Of a stretch of 64,000 nucleotides of DNA, positions 39,201-53,300 are shown piece after piece; the stretch's first letter is position 1; every line of letters starts with the position of its first letter. Under the pieces are notes generated by a model. The model did not search any database and had not been told where the DNA came from. It worked only from the letters and a program-made list of their open reading frames with translations. The position numbers and the translations under genes were made by a program. The stretch is from Euglena gracilis (Eukaryota > Euglenida > Euglenophyceae > Euglenales), in NCBI GenBank assembly GCA_039621445.1, contig CP154956.1, positions 88,232,482 to 88,296,481 of the forward strand, read 5' to 3'.

Positions 39201-42200
39201 AAAAAACATCTTTGGGGTATATCAGTCATTTGGGGGGTTGGTTTGGAAAAATTGACGAAGCCCAACCGAGTACTGACCCGTGGAGCCAAGGGGGTGTTGA
39301 TTGATGAGTTTTTTGAGGAAATCAGCAGAATTACCGCCCCCCTGCTCCTTGCCACCGAGTTCCTTAGGGCACCCAAGAGCATCCACCGTGGTCTCCATAT
39401 TGTTAGCGAAATCTCCATTTAATTTGTGGGGGGGGGGGGGCTTGATGATCGTAGACACGGCAATTTAAACACATCACCGAAAAGGTGGCATCTGATTTGG
39501 GGGGGGAGATGGCGGACAACGACAGGTATATCACAATTCCGCATTAAAGTCCTTCAACAACTCATTGAATACAGTAGTACACAAGTACTGGGGTCTGAAA
39601 AGTCCCCAAAAAAATAATTACAAGTGGGAGACAAGCACCACCACAACCACCATTTCCCAGTCTGCCCAGCAGGGGAAGGGGGGCACCGTTAGACCGCACG
39701 CCATTTCGAAATGCCAGTGATAAAGGTCTCCGATGGAAGGAGCACTGAACCGTATGCCCCAGAAATGGCTTTCTGTGGCATCCGTGGTGTGTTGGCGCGG
39801 CAGGTGTGCTATGACACCAGGGCTCAAACAAGTCCCAAAGGGTGTGCGAACGGACTTTTAAGCCAGCCTCGCGCTCAAAAAGGACGCCTTAGGTGCCTGC
39901 GACCATGGGCACCAGCTGGGCGGGCGGCCACCAGCCCTGCCCGTCCATCACCGGCATCTCCACGTCCATGAAGATGACGTCGTACTCCTCGTGCTGTGTC
40001 GCGGCGACGACCTGAATGGGCAGGCCACCAGTCGTGCGGGTCGCGATTCAACCCAAGGGGCATGGCAGGGAAAGGCAGTGAGGAAAATGGGTTCGTTTTT
40101 TTTTTGAGGGGATCAATTTTTTTGGCCTCTCGCGCAAAAAAATGTGGCCGAAAAAGCTTTCCGATTGATCCCATGGTTCAGGGCAGGAAAATTTTTTCAA
40201 GGGACTTCGCTAATTTGGGTCCCATCCATCAAAAAGCAATTTGTTTCAGAATGAATGGTTGATGTGCGCATTTGCGCACACCAACCATTGTGAAATTTGA
40301 GAAATATACCCCACATTTTTTATAATACCACATGAAACACAAGACCATACAATTTTTTTACCGACCCCCAGGGGGGAGGGGGGGTCACTCCACTTTTTTA
40401 AAAAAAACCAGTCAGTCACTCATTTTTGGAAAACGAGCCAGTCACTACCCCCCCCCCGGGGGGGGGGGTCGGCCACTCAGCAAAACGGCCACTTTCCAGT
40501 CAGTCAATTTAGGTCATTTTAGGCCAAAAAAATTCCCCGGCGCCTTTGGTGCCGGGGTCACGCAAACCACGTTTGCCCACCCCTGGCCGACCCCCCCCCC
40601 CGGGGGGGAGGCGGTCCGGGCCAAAAACCAGTCATTCACTCCGAAAAAACCAGTCACCATTCATTTTCCATTGTTTCTATGGACCAGCAGCTTGCCCGCC
40701 CCCAGTCTGCCATCCCAGTTGTGGGGGATAACAATGCCACCTGCTGAACCGGGGGGTTAATGACGGCCTTGTGGATGTGCGACCCCCTATCATCACATGA
40801 GATTACTGGTGCAGCAAAACGCAAGCCAGGGGGCAAGTGGCGGGGGTTTCGAGGGCCACCCATTGCACAAGTGGCGCCGTTGTACGTGTGCCAGGACGTG
40901 GCAGCGGCGGGCCACCGACTAGAGGTCTACGGTCTCCACATGGACATGGACCTGTCACTGGTCCAGAATCGGCCCTAAAAGGCATCATGGTGGAGGATGG
41001 TGTTTGGCAGCTGAGGAAGTTGCACACAGAAGGAGCCATTGCAGGTTGTTTTGGGGGTCGTGTTTGATGTGTTCTGTCTCAAAATTTACTATCGTGGTCG
41101 GTGTGCGCAACTGCGCACGTCGTCATGGTGTGCCCAGTTTGCACTCCGACGATGTCCATATTCATGCACATGGTCGGTGTTTGAAAATGTGTGAACGCCG
41201 ACCACGTGCACATTTGTGCAAACCGACCACTTCTTTTTACTCCAACCTGGTACTTGATACATGTGTTCCTTCAATGTGTTTCTGTCTGTTTTCAGAGCAA
41301 GGATGCCCCGTAAGCCCTTCCAGTTGTTTCAAAAGGCTCTGGGCACCGAGGTACGTTTGCGTTCCATGATATTTGATCGCATCCCTTTCACAAATGGACG
41401 TGAGGTCGGTTGGTGCAAATGCGCACACATGTTCGATGTGCGCATTTGCGCGAACCGAATTCATATCCTGTCCAAAATCACGGTATTTGTCACATCACTT
41501 TCAGCAGTGTGAATTCTCAGGTATTTGTGGCCGTTCTTTGGGGGAACTGTACAATGGTCGATGTGCGAGATTGCGCACATCGACATTCTTTCTTTGTTCA
41601 AAACATGGCTGCAATAAATCATTCCATTGAAATTTGTGTGATCCCCTCTCCCGTTTCCTCGCGGTCCAATTTGGCCACGCATCCCCATTGCAAGTTCGGT
41701 GGGGACTCGCAATCCTTCCCTCCCCTTAAAACCACTTTCCCTTCACCCTGCACGGGCCTTCACAAAATCCACGGGCATGCCTTCATTTCTGCGTTCTTAA
41801 CTGGCGGGATTGGACCAGGTTTTGAATAGTGCTGAGCTCTTTATAAGCGCGCCCCCACCCCCTCATTGACCCCGGCCCGGCGGCCCGGCCGGCAGCCCGG
41901 AGGCCCGGCCAGCGGCATGGCGGCCAGGCCGGCGGCCTGGCCGGCAGCGCGGCGGCCCGGCCGGCGGCCCCGGCCCGGCAGCCCGGCGACCCGGCGGCCC
42001 GGCAGCCCGGCGACCCGGCGGCCCACCAGCCCGGCGACCCGGCGGCCCGGCCGGCGGCCCGGCCTGGCCGGCGGCCCGGCGGCCCGGCCGGCGGCCCGGC
42101 GGCCTGGCCGGCGGCCCGGCGGCCGCGCCCGGCAGCCCGGCGGCCCGGCGGCCCGGCACCCGCGCCCGTCCCGGCGCCCGGCGGCCCGCCCCCGGCCCGC

Positions 42201-45200
42201 AGCCCCCGGCGGCCCGGCGGCCCGCAGCCCGGCGGCCCCCGGCGCCCGGCCGCCCGGCACCCCCCCGCAGCCCGGCTCCCGGCCGCGGCCCCGCGGCCCC
42301 GGCCCCGGGCCCGCTTCCCGGGCCCCGGGCGGCCTGCCGGCGGCCCGGCCCGCCCGCCGCGGCCCGGCGGCCCTTCGGCCCGGCCGGCGACCCGGCGCCC
42401 GGTGGCCCGGCCTTCGGCCAGCCCCTTCTTCCCGCGCCCGGCCGGCGGCCCGGCGGCCCGGCGGCCCCGCCCTGCCGGCTGCCCGGCGGCCCGCCGGCGC
42501 CCGGCCGGTACCCGGCGGCCCGGTGGCCCGGCCTCCCGGCAGCCCGGCGGCCGCCCCCTTCCACCCGGCCCCTCGGCCCCCACAGCCCGGCCGGCGGCCC
42601 GGCGGCCCGGCCGGCGCCGGCTTCCCTTCGGCCCTTCCGGCTCCCGGCGGCCCAGCAGCCCGGTGACCCAGCAGCCCGGCCGGCCCGGCCTGGGCTTGGG
42701 AGGGGGTTGAAAAACGCTCATTTTCGATTTTTTTCGACTTTTTTGACCCAAAGTCAATGGGTTTGCGGCCCAAAACGTGGCGCTGGCGGGTCGAAAAACG
42801 CTCGTTTTCGGCTCAAAAGCAGTTTTTTCCGAAAGCATCGTTTCGGGCAAAAAAAAATTTTTCGATTTTTTTCGACTTTTTTGACCCGGGTTTGACCCAA
42901 AGTCAATTGGTCGGCGGCCCAAAACGGGGCGCTGGCGGGTCGAAAAACGCTCCTTTTCGGCTCAAAAGCAGTTTTTCCGGGTCCGGGAGGCCAAAAAGCA
43001 TGGTTTCGGGCAAAAAAAAATTTTTCGATTTTTTTCGACGTTTTTGACCCGGGTTTGACCCAAAGTCAATTGGTCGGCGGCCCAAAACGGGGCGCTGGCG
43101 GGTCGAAAAACGCTCGTTTTCGGCAAAAAAACAGTTTTTCCGGGTCCGGGAGGCCAAAAAACATGGTTTCGGGCAAAAAAAAATTTTTCGATTTTTTTCG
43201 ACGTTTTTGACCCGGGTTTGACCCAAAGTCAATTGGTCGGCGGCCCAAAACGGGGCGCTGGCGGGTCGAAAAACGCTCGTTTTCGGCAAAAAAACAGTTT
43301 TTCCGGGTCCGGGAGGCCAAAAAACATGGTTTCGGGCAAAAAAAAATTTTTCGATTTTTTTCGACTTTTTTGACCCGGGTTTGACCCAAAGTCAATGGGT
43401 TGGCGGCCCAAAACGGGGCGCTGGCGGGTCGAAAAACGCTCCTTTTCGGCTCAAAAGCAGTTTTTCCGGGTCCGGGAGGCCAAAAAGCATCGTTTCGGGC
43501 AAAAAAATTTTTTTCGATTTTTTTCGACGTTTTTGACCCGGGTTTGACCCAAAGTCAATTGGTCGGCGGCCCAAAACGGGGCGCTGGCGGGTCGAAAAAC
43601 GCTCGTTTTCGGCAAAAAAACAGTTTTTCCGGGTCCGGGAGGCCAAAAAACATCGTTTTGGGCAAAAAAAAATTTTTCGACTTTTTTGACCCGGGTTTGA
43701 CCCAAAATCAATGGGTCGGCGGCCCAAAACGGGGCGCTGGCGGGTCGAAAAACGCTCATTTTCGGCTCAAAAACAGTTTTTCCGGGTCTGGGAGGCCAAA
43801 AAGCATCGTTTCGGGCAAAAAAAAATTTTCGATTTTTTTCGACGTTTTTGACCCGGGTTTGACCCAAAATCAATGGGTTGGCGGCCCAAAACGGGGCGCT
43901 GGCGGGTCGAAAAACGCTCGTTTTCGGCTCAAAAGCCCCCCGAAGTCGAACAGTGGGAAAAGTGTACAAAACGGCCATCCGGGCCGAAAACGGCCGTATC
44001 TCGGGCTGGGCGGGGAGTTGCGGGGAAATCAAAATACTGGTAGATGGGGCGTTCCAAGGGCTTCAAATTAGGTCTCCGGACATTTCCTTTGATTTGGCTT
44101 CATTTTGGAGATATTTTGAAAATTGACATTTTTTGGCCGAAATGGCAGAGTCCAAAGGGGGGGGGCTTATCCAGGGGGGGCGGGTAAATCCTACCCAGTT
44201 TGGACCCCTTCGCGCGTGAATAACTCGGGCCTGGCGGGGAGTTGGGGGTCAACTCCGGGTGATTCGGAAACTAGGAATCCAGTCGCTCGCGACTGAAAAA
44301 AAAAAATCCGGGAACGGGGCCGGGATCATGGTGATAATCCGTCGGTTCCCGAGGTGGCCCCGACCCGGGGGGGGGGGGGCGGGGGGAGGGGGGGGGGGGC
44401 GCGGGGGGGGGGTTCGCCAGGGGTAAGCTTCGCTCTTACCCATAAAGGGATAAGAGCTCAGCGACCCCCCCCTAACCCCTCCCCCATCCTCCTTCCCCGC
44501 GCTCCGGCAAACGTCCAAAAACACAAGTCCAAAGCCGGCAAAAACAAAAAAGTGCGTCAAAACCCTCGGAGGGAGCCAACCAGGGTCGCCAACAGCCGGT
44601 GAGGAGAGCCGCATAGCACAAAAAGGGTCGATTTGCGAAAATGCGCACACCGACCAAAAAAAACTGAAGTGTGTGATGCGCCGCCTAAGCCCCTCCCCCA
44701 AAAAAGTAAGATACTGACCCCTGCGGACATTTCAACGTTGAATCTTTCAACCCCATACACTTTCAAACTATTTTCCCTTGATGGCAAAAAGAGGTGCAGG
44801 TCACATTTGATTGTGTATGATTAATGTATATTTTTTTGCAAAATCTATTGCAGAAAATGAGTGAATCAGGGGTTTTTTTAAGACCGGGGGGGGGGTCCCG
44901 GGGGACCCACAAAAAAAATGGCCGAAAAATCGCGAAACGTGCTAAAAATAGGACTTTTTAGAATATCAGTATTCAGAAAAAAGTATATCCCACCCCCCTC
45001 CGGGGGACCCCCCCGGGGGGGGGGGGAGGCTCGGCCGGACCCACCCACCCTACCCCCCCCCGGGGGGTCCACGACTAAAAAAACCCCTGGAGTGAATCTC
45101 GCAAGAAACGCCAGTGCATCCTCGACGTTTGATTCAGCGAGCCGATGAGAACTTTCCAGCATGACAAGCGAGCTGGTTCGGGCCCAGGTCACGACTCCTT

Positions 45201-48200
45201 GCTGGAATACTGCCGAAAAGGCGGGAAAGCAAGCCCGACCCGAACACGCCTCTGAGCCGTCGACGAAGGCGTCGGGGACGCAGCCCATCCGCTTCAGGAA
45301 CTCCGCCAGCACGATGCGGTTGATGCGGGCAGGGCCGTGTGGGGCGGTGTTGAGGGGAGGAAGACCCGCGCCTTCGGCTAGCAACGGGGGTGGGTTCAAA
45401 GTGGTTGTGCCACTGTGCCTCACCATTCCGCCGGCTTCCTTCTACTTATGTCGCATGGTTTGCATTGTCGTTTTTATATGAAGTTACTTTCGATTGTGAT
45501 TATTATTATTTGTCATTGTAAAATCCATAAATCCATAAATTTGTGGTATTTGACATGTGACATGGCATTATTAATGTATGCAACGTCGTCACACATTCAT
45601 AACTCTGTAACATGTGAATACTAATATTATTTACACTTATATATTGCATATGCATAAATTTAAAATATATAAATATTACATTTGTTGTATTTATTTTAGA
45701 ATATATTTTATCTATTATTTGAATTTTATTCGTGTATTATATTTTTGGTATTGACGGTCAGCACAGGGAGCCCTGGGGGCGGTTGTCATCCACCACGCAG
45801 GCGGTCAGCCCCTCCCCCACCTTGGGGCGATGCGTTCGGCTGCGGGCCTTCCCCTCGAACAGCGCCTCCAGCTCGCGCTTGAGCTGGAGCTGGCGACAGG
45901 CCGTTTGGTGTGGGAAGGTTAGGATCCGCTCACGGTTCACGTTAGCATCGTGGATGTGCAACCAGGGGAACCCATAAATCATCCAGATCTCCAAAAAAAA
46001 TGTGACACACCAAAAAGGTTACACTCTACAAGAATTGAAAATTTAAAAAACTGTATGTTAAAAGCAGTTTTTTTTATCTAAGGAAACTGGATAACTGAGA
46101 TGTTCGTCGCAAAAAAAAAAAGCTTTCAGGAATATCCTGCAGTAGTTTGCATTAAAGAGGTACTTCAGTGAACTCACAACAAAACCTCATTGTTGACTCG
46201 AGCAAGATGCCTCGCGCAAAAGGTGCTTCAGGAGAAACTCTTCAAAACATAAAAAGTCACACAAAAAAGCAATACAAAGACTTTTTTCAAAGGCAGAAGG
46301 ATGAAAGACCTGGTTGCATAACGGGAAGAGGGAGAGTAAAAGCAGGCTGAGACGGGAACGGGAGCCAAACCACAGAAAGAGCCATGTGGCATGGAGAGGT
46401 GGGGATGCAAAGGACCCTTCGGAGGACAGCCAAGTTTGGAGAACGACGCGTTCACCCACTTTTATGAAGAAAAAATATATATAACAAGTTGAAAAAAGGA
46501 GGTCAGTTTTGTCTCATATCTTGCCATCCTGTCGTGAGGGGATGCTGGCTCCAAAGAGATGCAAAAATAGGCGAGGATGGACGCATTCGTCCCCGCCACC
46601 CATGAGGCGCCGAAGAGACCTCTCCCTGCGCAGTGCCGCAGTAGGGGTTGGTGCCCCCCCCCCACCGGGTTTCCCCAACAACTTATTTTTTTAAGGGTTA
46701 TTCAAAGGGGGAAAGTATAGCCCTTTGGCTTCACAGTGTTTCTTTCCGTTCGTTATTGCTGTCGAATGGGGTCTGAACCTTCCCACCGACCACCAACAGG
46801 GCCCCAGGATTCCCATCCAACCTGCCAACTGCCAGTGGGTGGGCCCCAGGCGGGGTGGTCCAGGCGCGGAACGGAAGCTTGCCGGGGTCGCCCACGAGAC
46901 CCCAGGGGGTCTTGGAGGGCGGGGCCCAGTGGAGCTCGAGGCTGTCGGCCACGCACAGCACGGCGTCGAACGGCGCCGCTTTGGGGGCAGGCGGGAGGGG
47001 TTGGGAGCTGAGTGAGACCCACCAATGTTCCCATCCATCACAAGCTGATTTGTTCCGAAATTGCTTTTCGACAAAACGGCGAAAAAATCGTTTCTCCGCG
47101 GCAAAACGGCAAAAAAGCCGTTCCGATGTCGGAAAAACGGCGAAAAGGCCGTTTTGTCAGCCAAATCTGAGAAAAATGGCAAAAAAAAGCCGAAATGCCG
47201 AAATGAAACACATACGGGTGGGAACAAAACGAGCCTTGATACCCCCACACCGTGGAAACTATGTCCGTGTGCAAACCAATGGCCGGCCAAACATTCATGC
47301 ACTTTCCGCGTTGTCACACCCCTTTACCACGTTGCATAAGATCAGAAAAAAAATATCCTCTCCACATTCATGCGCACTGTTGCATGCCAGTTCAACAGCA
47401 ATACAAATATAAACAGGGCGTTTGTTGGACGTGCGATTTGGGACCATAAAACAGCGAAATTTGATGAAAGTCAGCTTGACCTTCTGATTACAGCATTTCC
47501 TTGTCGGCTCAAGCAATGCCAGCCAACAATAACTGAATTTAGAAACATTGCATTTTCAGAAATGGCGACGACTTGACACAATCAGAATAAATATAAGCGA
47601 TATTCAGGTAATTTGTTTTGACACAAACAAAATCTGGTGCACAATGAGGACTGGCAAGGATTACCGCACCACACAAACCCCAGCCTGGGAAGGGTGTAGC
47701 AGCGCTCCATACTCCGCCAGGGTGGAACTGTGGGAGACCTGTGGGAAGGTCATCCTCAGGGGCACACATCCAGGTGCCCAAGCCAATTTTGCAATGCCCA
47801 TTTGCGGGCTGTTGTAGGTCATTTTTGCCATTTTAGGCAACCTTAGGCAGTTTAAGGCCATTTTGAACTGTAGGTGGGTGTTTGGAACACCAGAATCCTG
47901 AATTTCCATCAAACCTCATTACGGTACACAGAAAACTACTTTCAACAAAAATATCCATTTTCGGCCATTTTCACTGGAAACCAGGCGGGGGGTTGGAGGT
48001 GGACGACAATTGGGGCGATCCTCAAGGGAAAAAAAGTCCCGTCCTGGCACAGCCAAAACGGGTGGACTTCGTCCTTGGACCGGTGCCCAATCACCCAAAA
48101 CGTCAAAAAAGGTTTTTCATTTGTCATTTTTGACTCCCATTCGACGCACAGACCGGCCTTTGACCAGCCCTTAGGCCTGAGGGTGGTCCTTCACCTTAAC

Positions 48201-50253
48201 AGAATAAAAAAAAATTGTATCCCATGTGGACCGCCCTGAAGGCCGTACCACCACCCGTAGAGCTTCTGGGATTCCCGTTCAGCCCTGCCCCTCAGGTCTG
48301 CTCGCAAGCAACCTTGGCACCTAAATTTCGCCAAATACCTCTGGGAAGCTGTCCCCATCAGGCCAGCCAGTGGAACACAGGTCGGAGACAATTTCCAGAA
48401 AAGAAAGATGGTTTTTACTCCAACAAAAAAAAAACGAAAAAAATTGGCCCAAAAAATTGGTGATCGGACTCCCAAAAAAAAATGTCCTTTCTCTGAAAAA
48501 GAAGAAGGAGAAGAAGAAGAAGAAATTCACCATTGCACCAGTGAACTTCACTAATATATATATATATATATACATAAATATATTTATATATACATATATA
48601 AATACATATATATTATATATATTATATATTATATACATATATCTTATATATTATATATATATTATTATATATATTGGGAAAGAGGCCAGGGGGTTAAAGA
48701 GAGAAAAGATTGCAGTGAGCAGAGGACAAGAAAGTGGTAGAAGACGATTTATGAGGGGAAATGATCCCAGAGGAAAATAGCAGGAAATTTGCCGAAAAAA
48801 AATGTGGAAAAGATTGTGGAAAATTCAGGAAATTGATGCTGATTTCCAAAGTTTGTGTTTTATGGGAGGCACACTATGTGGCAGATTTTTTCCTGAGAAG
48901 GTTTTCTTGTGCTTTATTTACCCTTTAAGAACTAAATGCAAAAAAAATGCAAAAAAAAACAACTGATCCAAAAAAAAGTCCAAAAAAATGGGGATTTTGG
49001 CAAATTGCCAAAAAAAACCAACAAAAATCACATTGTTGGACTTTCATTTCACACCCACTCAATGTTGCTAATTCTCAAGTCGAGGTGCCAATGCAAACTT
49101 CGGCCAAAGTCTCCGCCTGACATTTCAGTGTTGCTCCGAGTGCACGGGGGAAGAGGACAGGGTTTCAAAAAGGGAGAGTTCATAAAAATTGGCGGTCCCG
49201 TCCTGCTGGACCTGCTCCATTCCAATCACCCACTGGTACTGTGGCATGCTCTTTGGAGGGCAGGGGGGGGGGAGGGGGGCAGATAGGCACCTGCAGGCCC
49301 AGGGACTTGCAGTGCTTCACGAGCACCGAATCCTCCGCCTCCTCCGCGTCAAACACCAGCACCCGCTTCTTGAGCAGCAGCTGGGAGGGGGCAGGGCTGT
49401 ATTTGGGGGGTCAAACCCCCCCCCCTGTGTGCACTGTGGCTGTTTTTGGAGCCTTTTATCCCTTCTTCTGGCCTGGTGCGGTTGTTCGCCTCTGGCCCTT
49501 TTGTCTGTGTACGTGGAGGTCGCCGGAGCCTGGCGGGACTTACCTTGTTTACGACGCCGGCCACCAAGCGCCCGCCAGGCACATACTCCACTTTACTCAA
49601 ACCCCCCCCCCCTTACCAACCACCCGAAGGGTGTCGGGAGTTCCGGAACAGCCCTGGGAGGGGGGCACAACGCGGGCCGGTGCGTGGATGTGGAAGAAGA
49701 AGGTGGAGCCGTGCCCGACGGCGGCAGGGGCGACCGCGGGCACCCGACCCGAGGGGAGTGGGGGGAGTGGAGGGGGACTTCCTGTGTCCCCCACCGTTCA
49801 CAAGTGCATCGACGGTGAAGGGGGGGGCACCGGAACACTCTGTGAGTTGGTACCCCAATCTTTCATGCACGACACCTGACCTCATTAGGCAGTTTCGGCG
49901 CTGTGGCCGCATCGCATGAAAGACACTGCCTACCGTGGTCACCTGTCGTCCACGTACAGAAAAGCTGCATGGGATAAAGATGTCCCAGAAACTCCTCCTG
50001 TAACTGCCCTCACCATAAGGTAGCCAAACAGCAACCTTTCAACACTGACACCAAATGAACACATGGGACATTGGAAGCCACCCAATGGTTCTGCAGTACT
50101 AAGGGGACGCAACGGGGTCAGGATTCAGCGCTGAGCGTTCAGCTTTCAGCGTTGAGAACTGCACCTGGCGTGCCTGGAACACCTCCCAAAACGCACACAA
50201 GAACGCCACGGAACATAAAAAAACATGTATTTGTGCAGATTTGTGTGTGTGCA

Positions 50254-50312
<59 letters not shown>

Positions 50313-50317
50313 ATGCA

Positions 50318-50349
<32 letters not shown>

Positions 50350-53300
50350 TGTGTGTTTGTGTGCCAATCGTCAGGGTCAGGGGCATTTCGGTCCTGGCCG
50401 CCCCTGGGCGACGCTGTCCAGCCAGATACTGCCGCCCATCGCCTCACACAGACCCTTACACACCGCGAGTCCGAGGCCTGAGCCACCGTACTCGCGCGTG
50501 TTGGAGTCGTCCACCTGTGTGGGACCACCGGCGGGCTATGGGATTTTTAAGGCCCTGTGTGGTCTCTCGGCACCCGTTGGGGGTTACCGCAATTTTAAAA
50601 CGCATGGCATGCACCTGAACTGTGAACTCTCCTGGGGGAAAGGGGCTTGGAAAAACAGGGTTGGTTTGAAAAAGGCCGACCCCCCCCCCTGCGCTACCAG
50701 CTGCAGGTGCGTTGGACCTGGGTCAAGCTGCATCTCGTGAGAAATCGGAACCAACAAAAAAGCTGAAAGTCTTTGCAGATAAGGAAATAGAAATATGCAA
50801 TAGGAAGCCATCTCGGACCCATTTTGGTGATTTTCCCCCCATGTGTTGCCTGACACCCGAGAAAGAATGCAAATCGCCCAAAGAGCAACCTCAGATGGTG
50901 AAGAAACACCCTCAGGCTACGTTGAAGGAGGTTGTCTACTTGCACTGCCTAAAGGTGGGTCCATGCTACACTCTCATGTTGCGCAGTTACCGCCCCCGTC
51001 TTAACCACCAACTGGGCACTTTAACGCTTTTCAAAATCAAAACAAATCTTCAAAGAAATTCATCAACAAAAAAAATTTCAAACAATCATCCAACAAATCA
51101 TCTTCAAACTTCAAAACAAAAAAAAAGAAACTGCACTGCCTAAAGGTGGGTCCAGTGCTACCCATCTCATGGTGGACCAGTTAGCCCCCTTCTTAGACCA
51201 CCAAACTGGCACTTAACGCTTTTCAAGAAACCCCCAAACTGTCTGTGGTCCATGAACATGTAACGTTACCAGCCGCCGCACCGCACAAACATGCGCACGT
51301 GCACGATCGTGGAGACACCCCCCCCCGACGCGCGCAAATGCACGATCTGACCCCCAATCACACGCATATGCACCTGCTTGGAGAGTGAGGTCGCGCGCAT
51401 GTGCGCGCGATCCGACTCCGGCATTGTGGTGTGCGCCTCGGTGTTGGGCCCCCAGCACGGGCGGCGAGACTCAGAGGACCAACCGTGTCACGTAGTCTTC
51501 GCCACTAACCCTCCAGTGGCTGCAGGGCCACAAGTCAGACGCCGAAGGACAGCGGTACACACAGCAGGTGACAGGAACGCAAGCCCTCCTCGACCTGATC
51601 CAGAGTGACCAACATTCAATACCGAACGGCGCGCACCTGCGCCTGTGAACATACGCACTGACTGCGCACTTGGAGACTGGAGACTGGACTGCGCACGGGA
51701 GATTGAGGCTTGGATGAGGGATCCTGTGGCCCGGGTTAAAAACCTTGGAAGAGAGGTGATGCTTCAAGCAAGGGTCGTGCGCCTGTGCGCGAGTCAGGTA
51801 CCCCTGGCTCTTCGTCTTCGCGGCCCTTATTTGAAACGCCTTCCAACCAACACGACGCAAGGAGGCAGCCAATGTCCCCAGGCACAGCACTGGGAGGCTG
51901 AGGCCTTGACATTGGCCACGGAAGAGGGGTCTTTGGTGGCCGAGGTTGCGTGCATGTCGCACGCACCCTCGGTTGTTGTGGATCATTGAGGAAAAAGGCA
52001 CACATCTGAAAACGTGTTGTACCGGGGGTGTTTAAACACTATAGAGCAGGCTTCTTTTTACTAACCGAGGGGGAGGGGGGTGCCTTGGGCTATGGGGTGC
52101 CTGTGCATAGCGGGCACACCTCCCCCCCGGGGGGGGGGGGTCGGTTTTGGACCCCGGTACCTGCCGATCCAGCCGAACCTCCTTTGAAAAAAGTATAGCA
52201 CCACCTCAAAACCGACCCCCCCCCCGGGTTGAAAGTGCCCTACCCCCCTGCCTGCCCATAGCTCCCAGCCCCCCCCCCTTAAAAAGAAGCCTGGGGGTGA
52301 CTGGTTGGTTTTTTTTGCAGTGACTGATTGGTTTTTGGCTCCAAACCCCCAGGGGAGGGTGTGCAACAAATGGAAAAACTGGCCACCCGCTGCCAAAGGC
52401 ATCAGAAATTTTTTTGGCAAACATCCATTGATTTCAGGCCATTTTAGCCCATTTAGGGAGCCACGGTGGAAACGTCCCACATTCTGATTCTGAAGTCCAA
52501 CGCTCTGATTTACGGCGATGGCAGACGTGACGCTGCAGACCTTTGTGTGCAAGCGCACTGAAAGGTTTCTGAGAGGGGGTCGCAACAGGGGTCTTCAGAA
52601 GAGCCGGTGAAACACCCTCACAGCGGCAGACTTTCGCTCCCAAATAGCTCAGGCCCAGCGCAAATGGTTCCGAAGTCAGACTCAGACGTCTTATGCGGAC
52701 GTGGACCCTGAGGTACTTCCAGAGCTGAGCTAGGTTTGCTTTGGAATGCCAGGAAGCCCCAGACATCCCTGCAAATGGACCTCAAAAATGCATTCAACAC
52801 GTTGGATCGAACTGTCCTATTGCAGGAGGCGCAGACCCGCACGCCCTCCCTGTTGGTACACGTACGGCCAGCCAGGCCCCCCCTTTAGTGAAGGCTGCCT
52901 GCTACCCTCCACGACCCCGGGCCGATCGGGTTCGAGCCGATGGGGGGGGGGGGGGACGTGCACGACTGTCCTCAAAAAAAACTGTCCTCGGACAGTCAGT
53001 TTTGCACGGTGCGGTCGGTGCAGCAGAGCAGGCTCGGGCACCGCTTTGGTGGGGCAGGCTGCCAATGTGCACACACCATCACCACATTGCATCGGCTGGA
53101 AGAGGCTTTGGGGCTTGGGTTTGGGCGTCACCCACAAAAATTGCCCACAAATGTTATGCAGACCCTAAATGTCTCCAACTGTTTCAAAAAAAATCGACGA
53201 CTGCTTGCTGGCTGAAACGCTCTCATTTATTAAAAAAGCAGGACCAGAGGGAGGTATGCTGGACCATAGGCAAAAAGGACTCCGTTGTGCCTTCCTTTGA

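Larger units (their letters stand above)
40012..45249 (-). other. Kinase intron 20, about 5.2 kb
   Basis: The longest intron of the gene, with a GC donor and CATTCAG acceptor. It holds one CAGTCAGTCACT element, a palindrome cluster, the GC minisatellite, the 163-bp satellite and a hAT-like MITE. Confidence 0.7.

Noticed and set aside
41783-42922. Long open frames rich in Pro, Arg, Gly and Ala on both strands
   Set aside because: They follow from a G/C-only minisatellite that lacks stop codons. All frames on both strands are open and no splice or domain signal is present.
42903-44071. Open frames of about 110-220 codons with repeated [12 protein letters not shown]-type units
   Set aside because: They restate the 163-bp satellite, whose near multiple-of-three length keeps frames open.
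45098-45249. Open frame continuing exon 20 ([20 protein letters not shown])
   Set aside because: Splicing at GAG|GCGTGT gives exactly the spacing of a receiver domain; read-through would put a long insert before strand 3 and run into a MITE.
50243-50362. CRISPR-like regular spacing
   Set aside because: Simple tetranucleotide repeat with no spacers; eukaryotic context.
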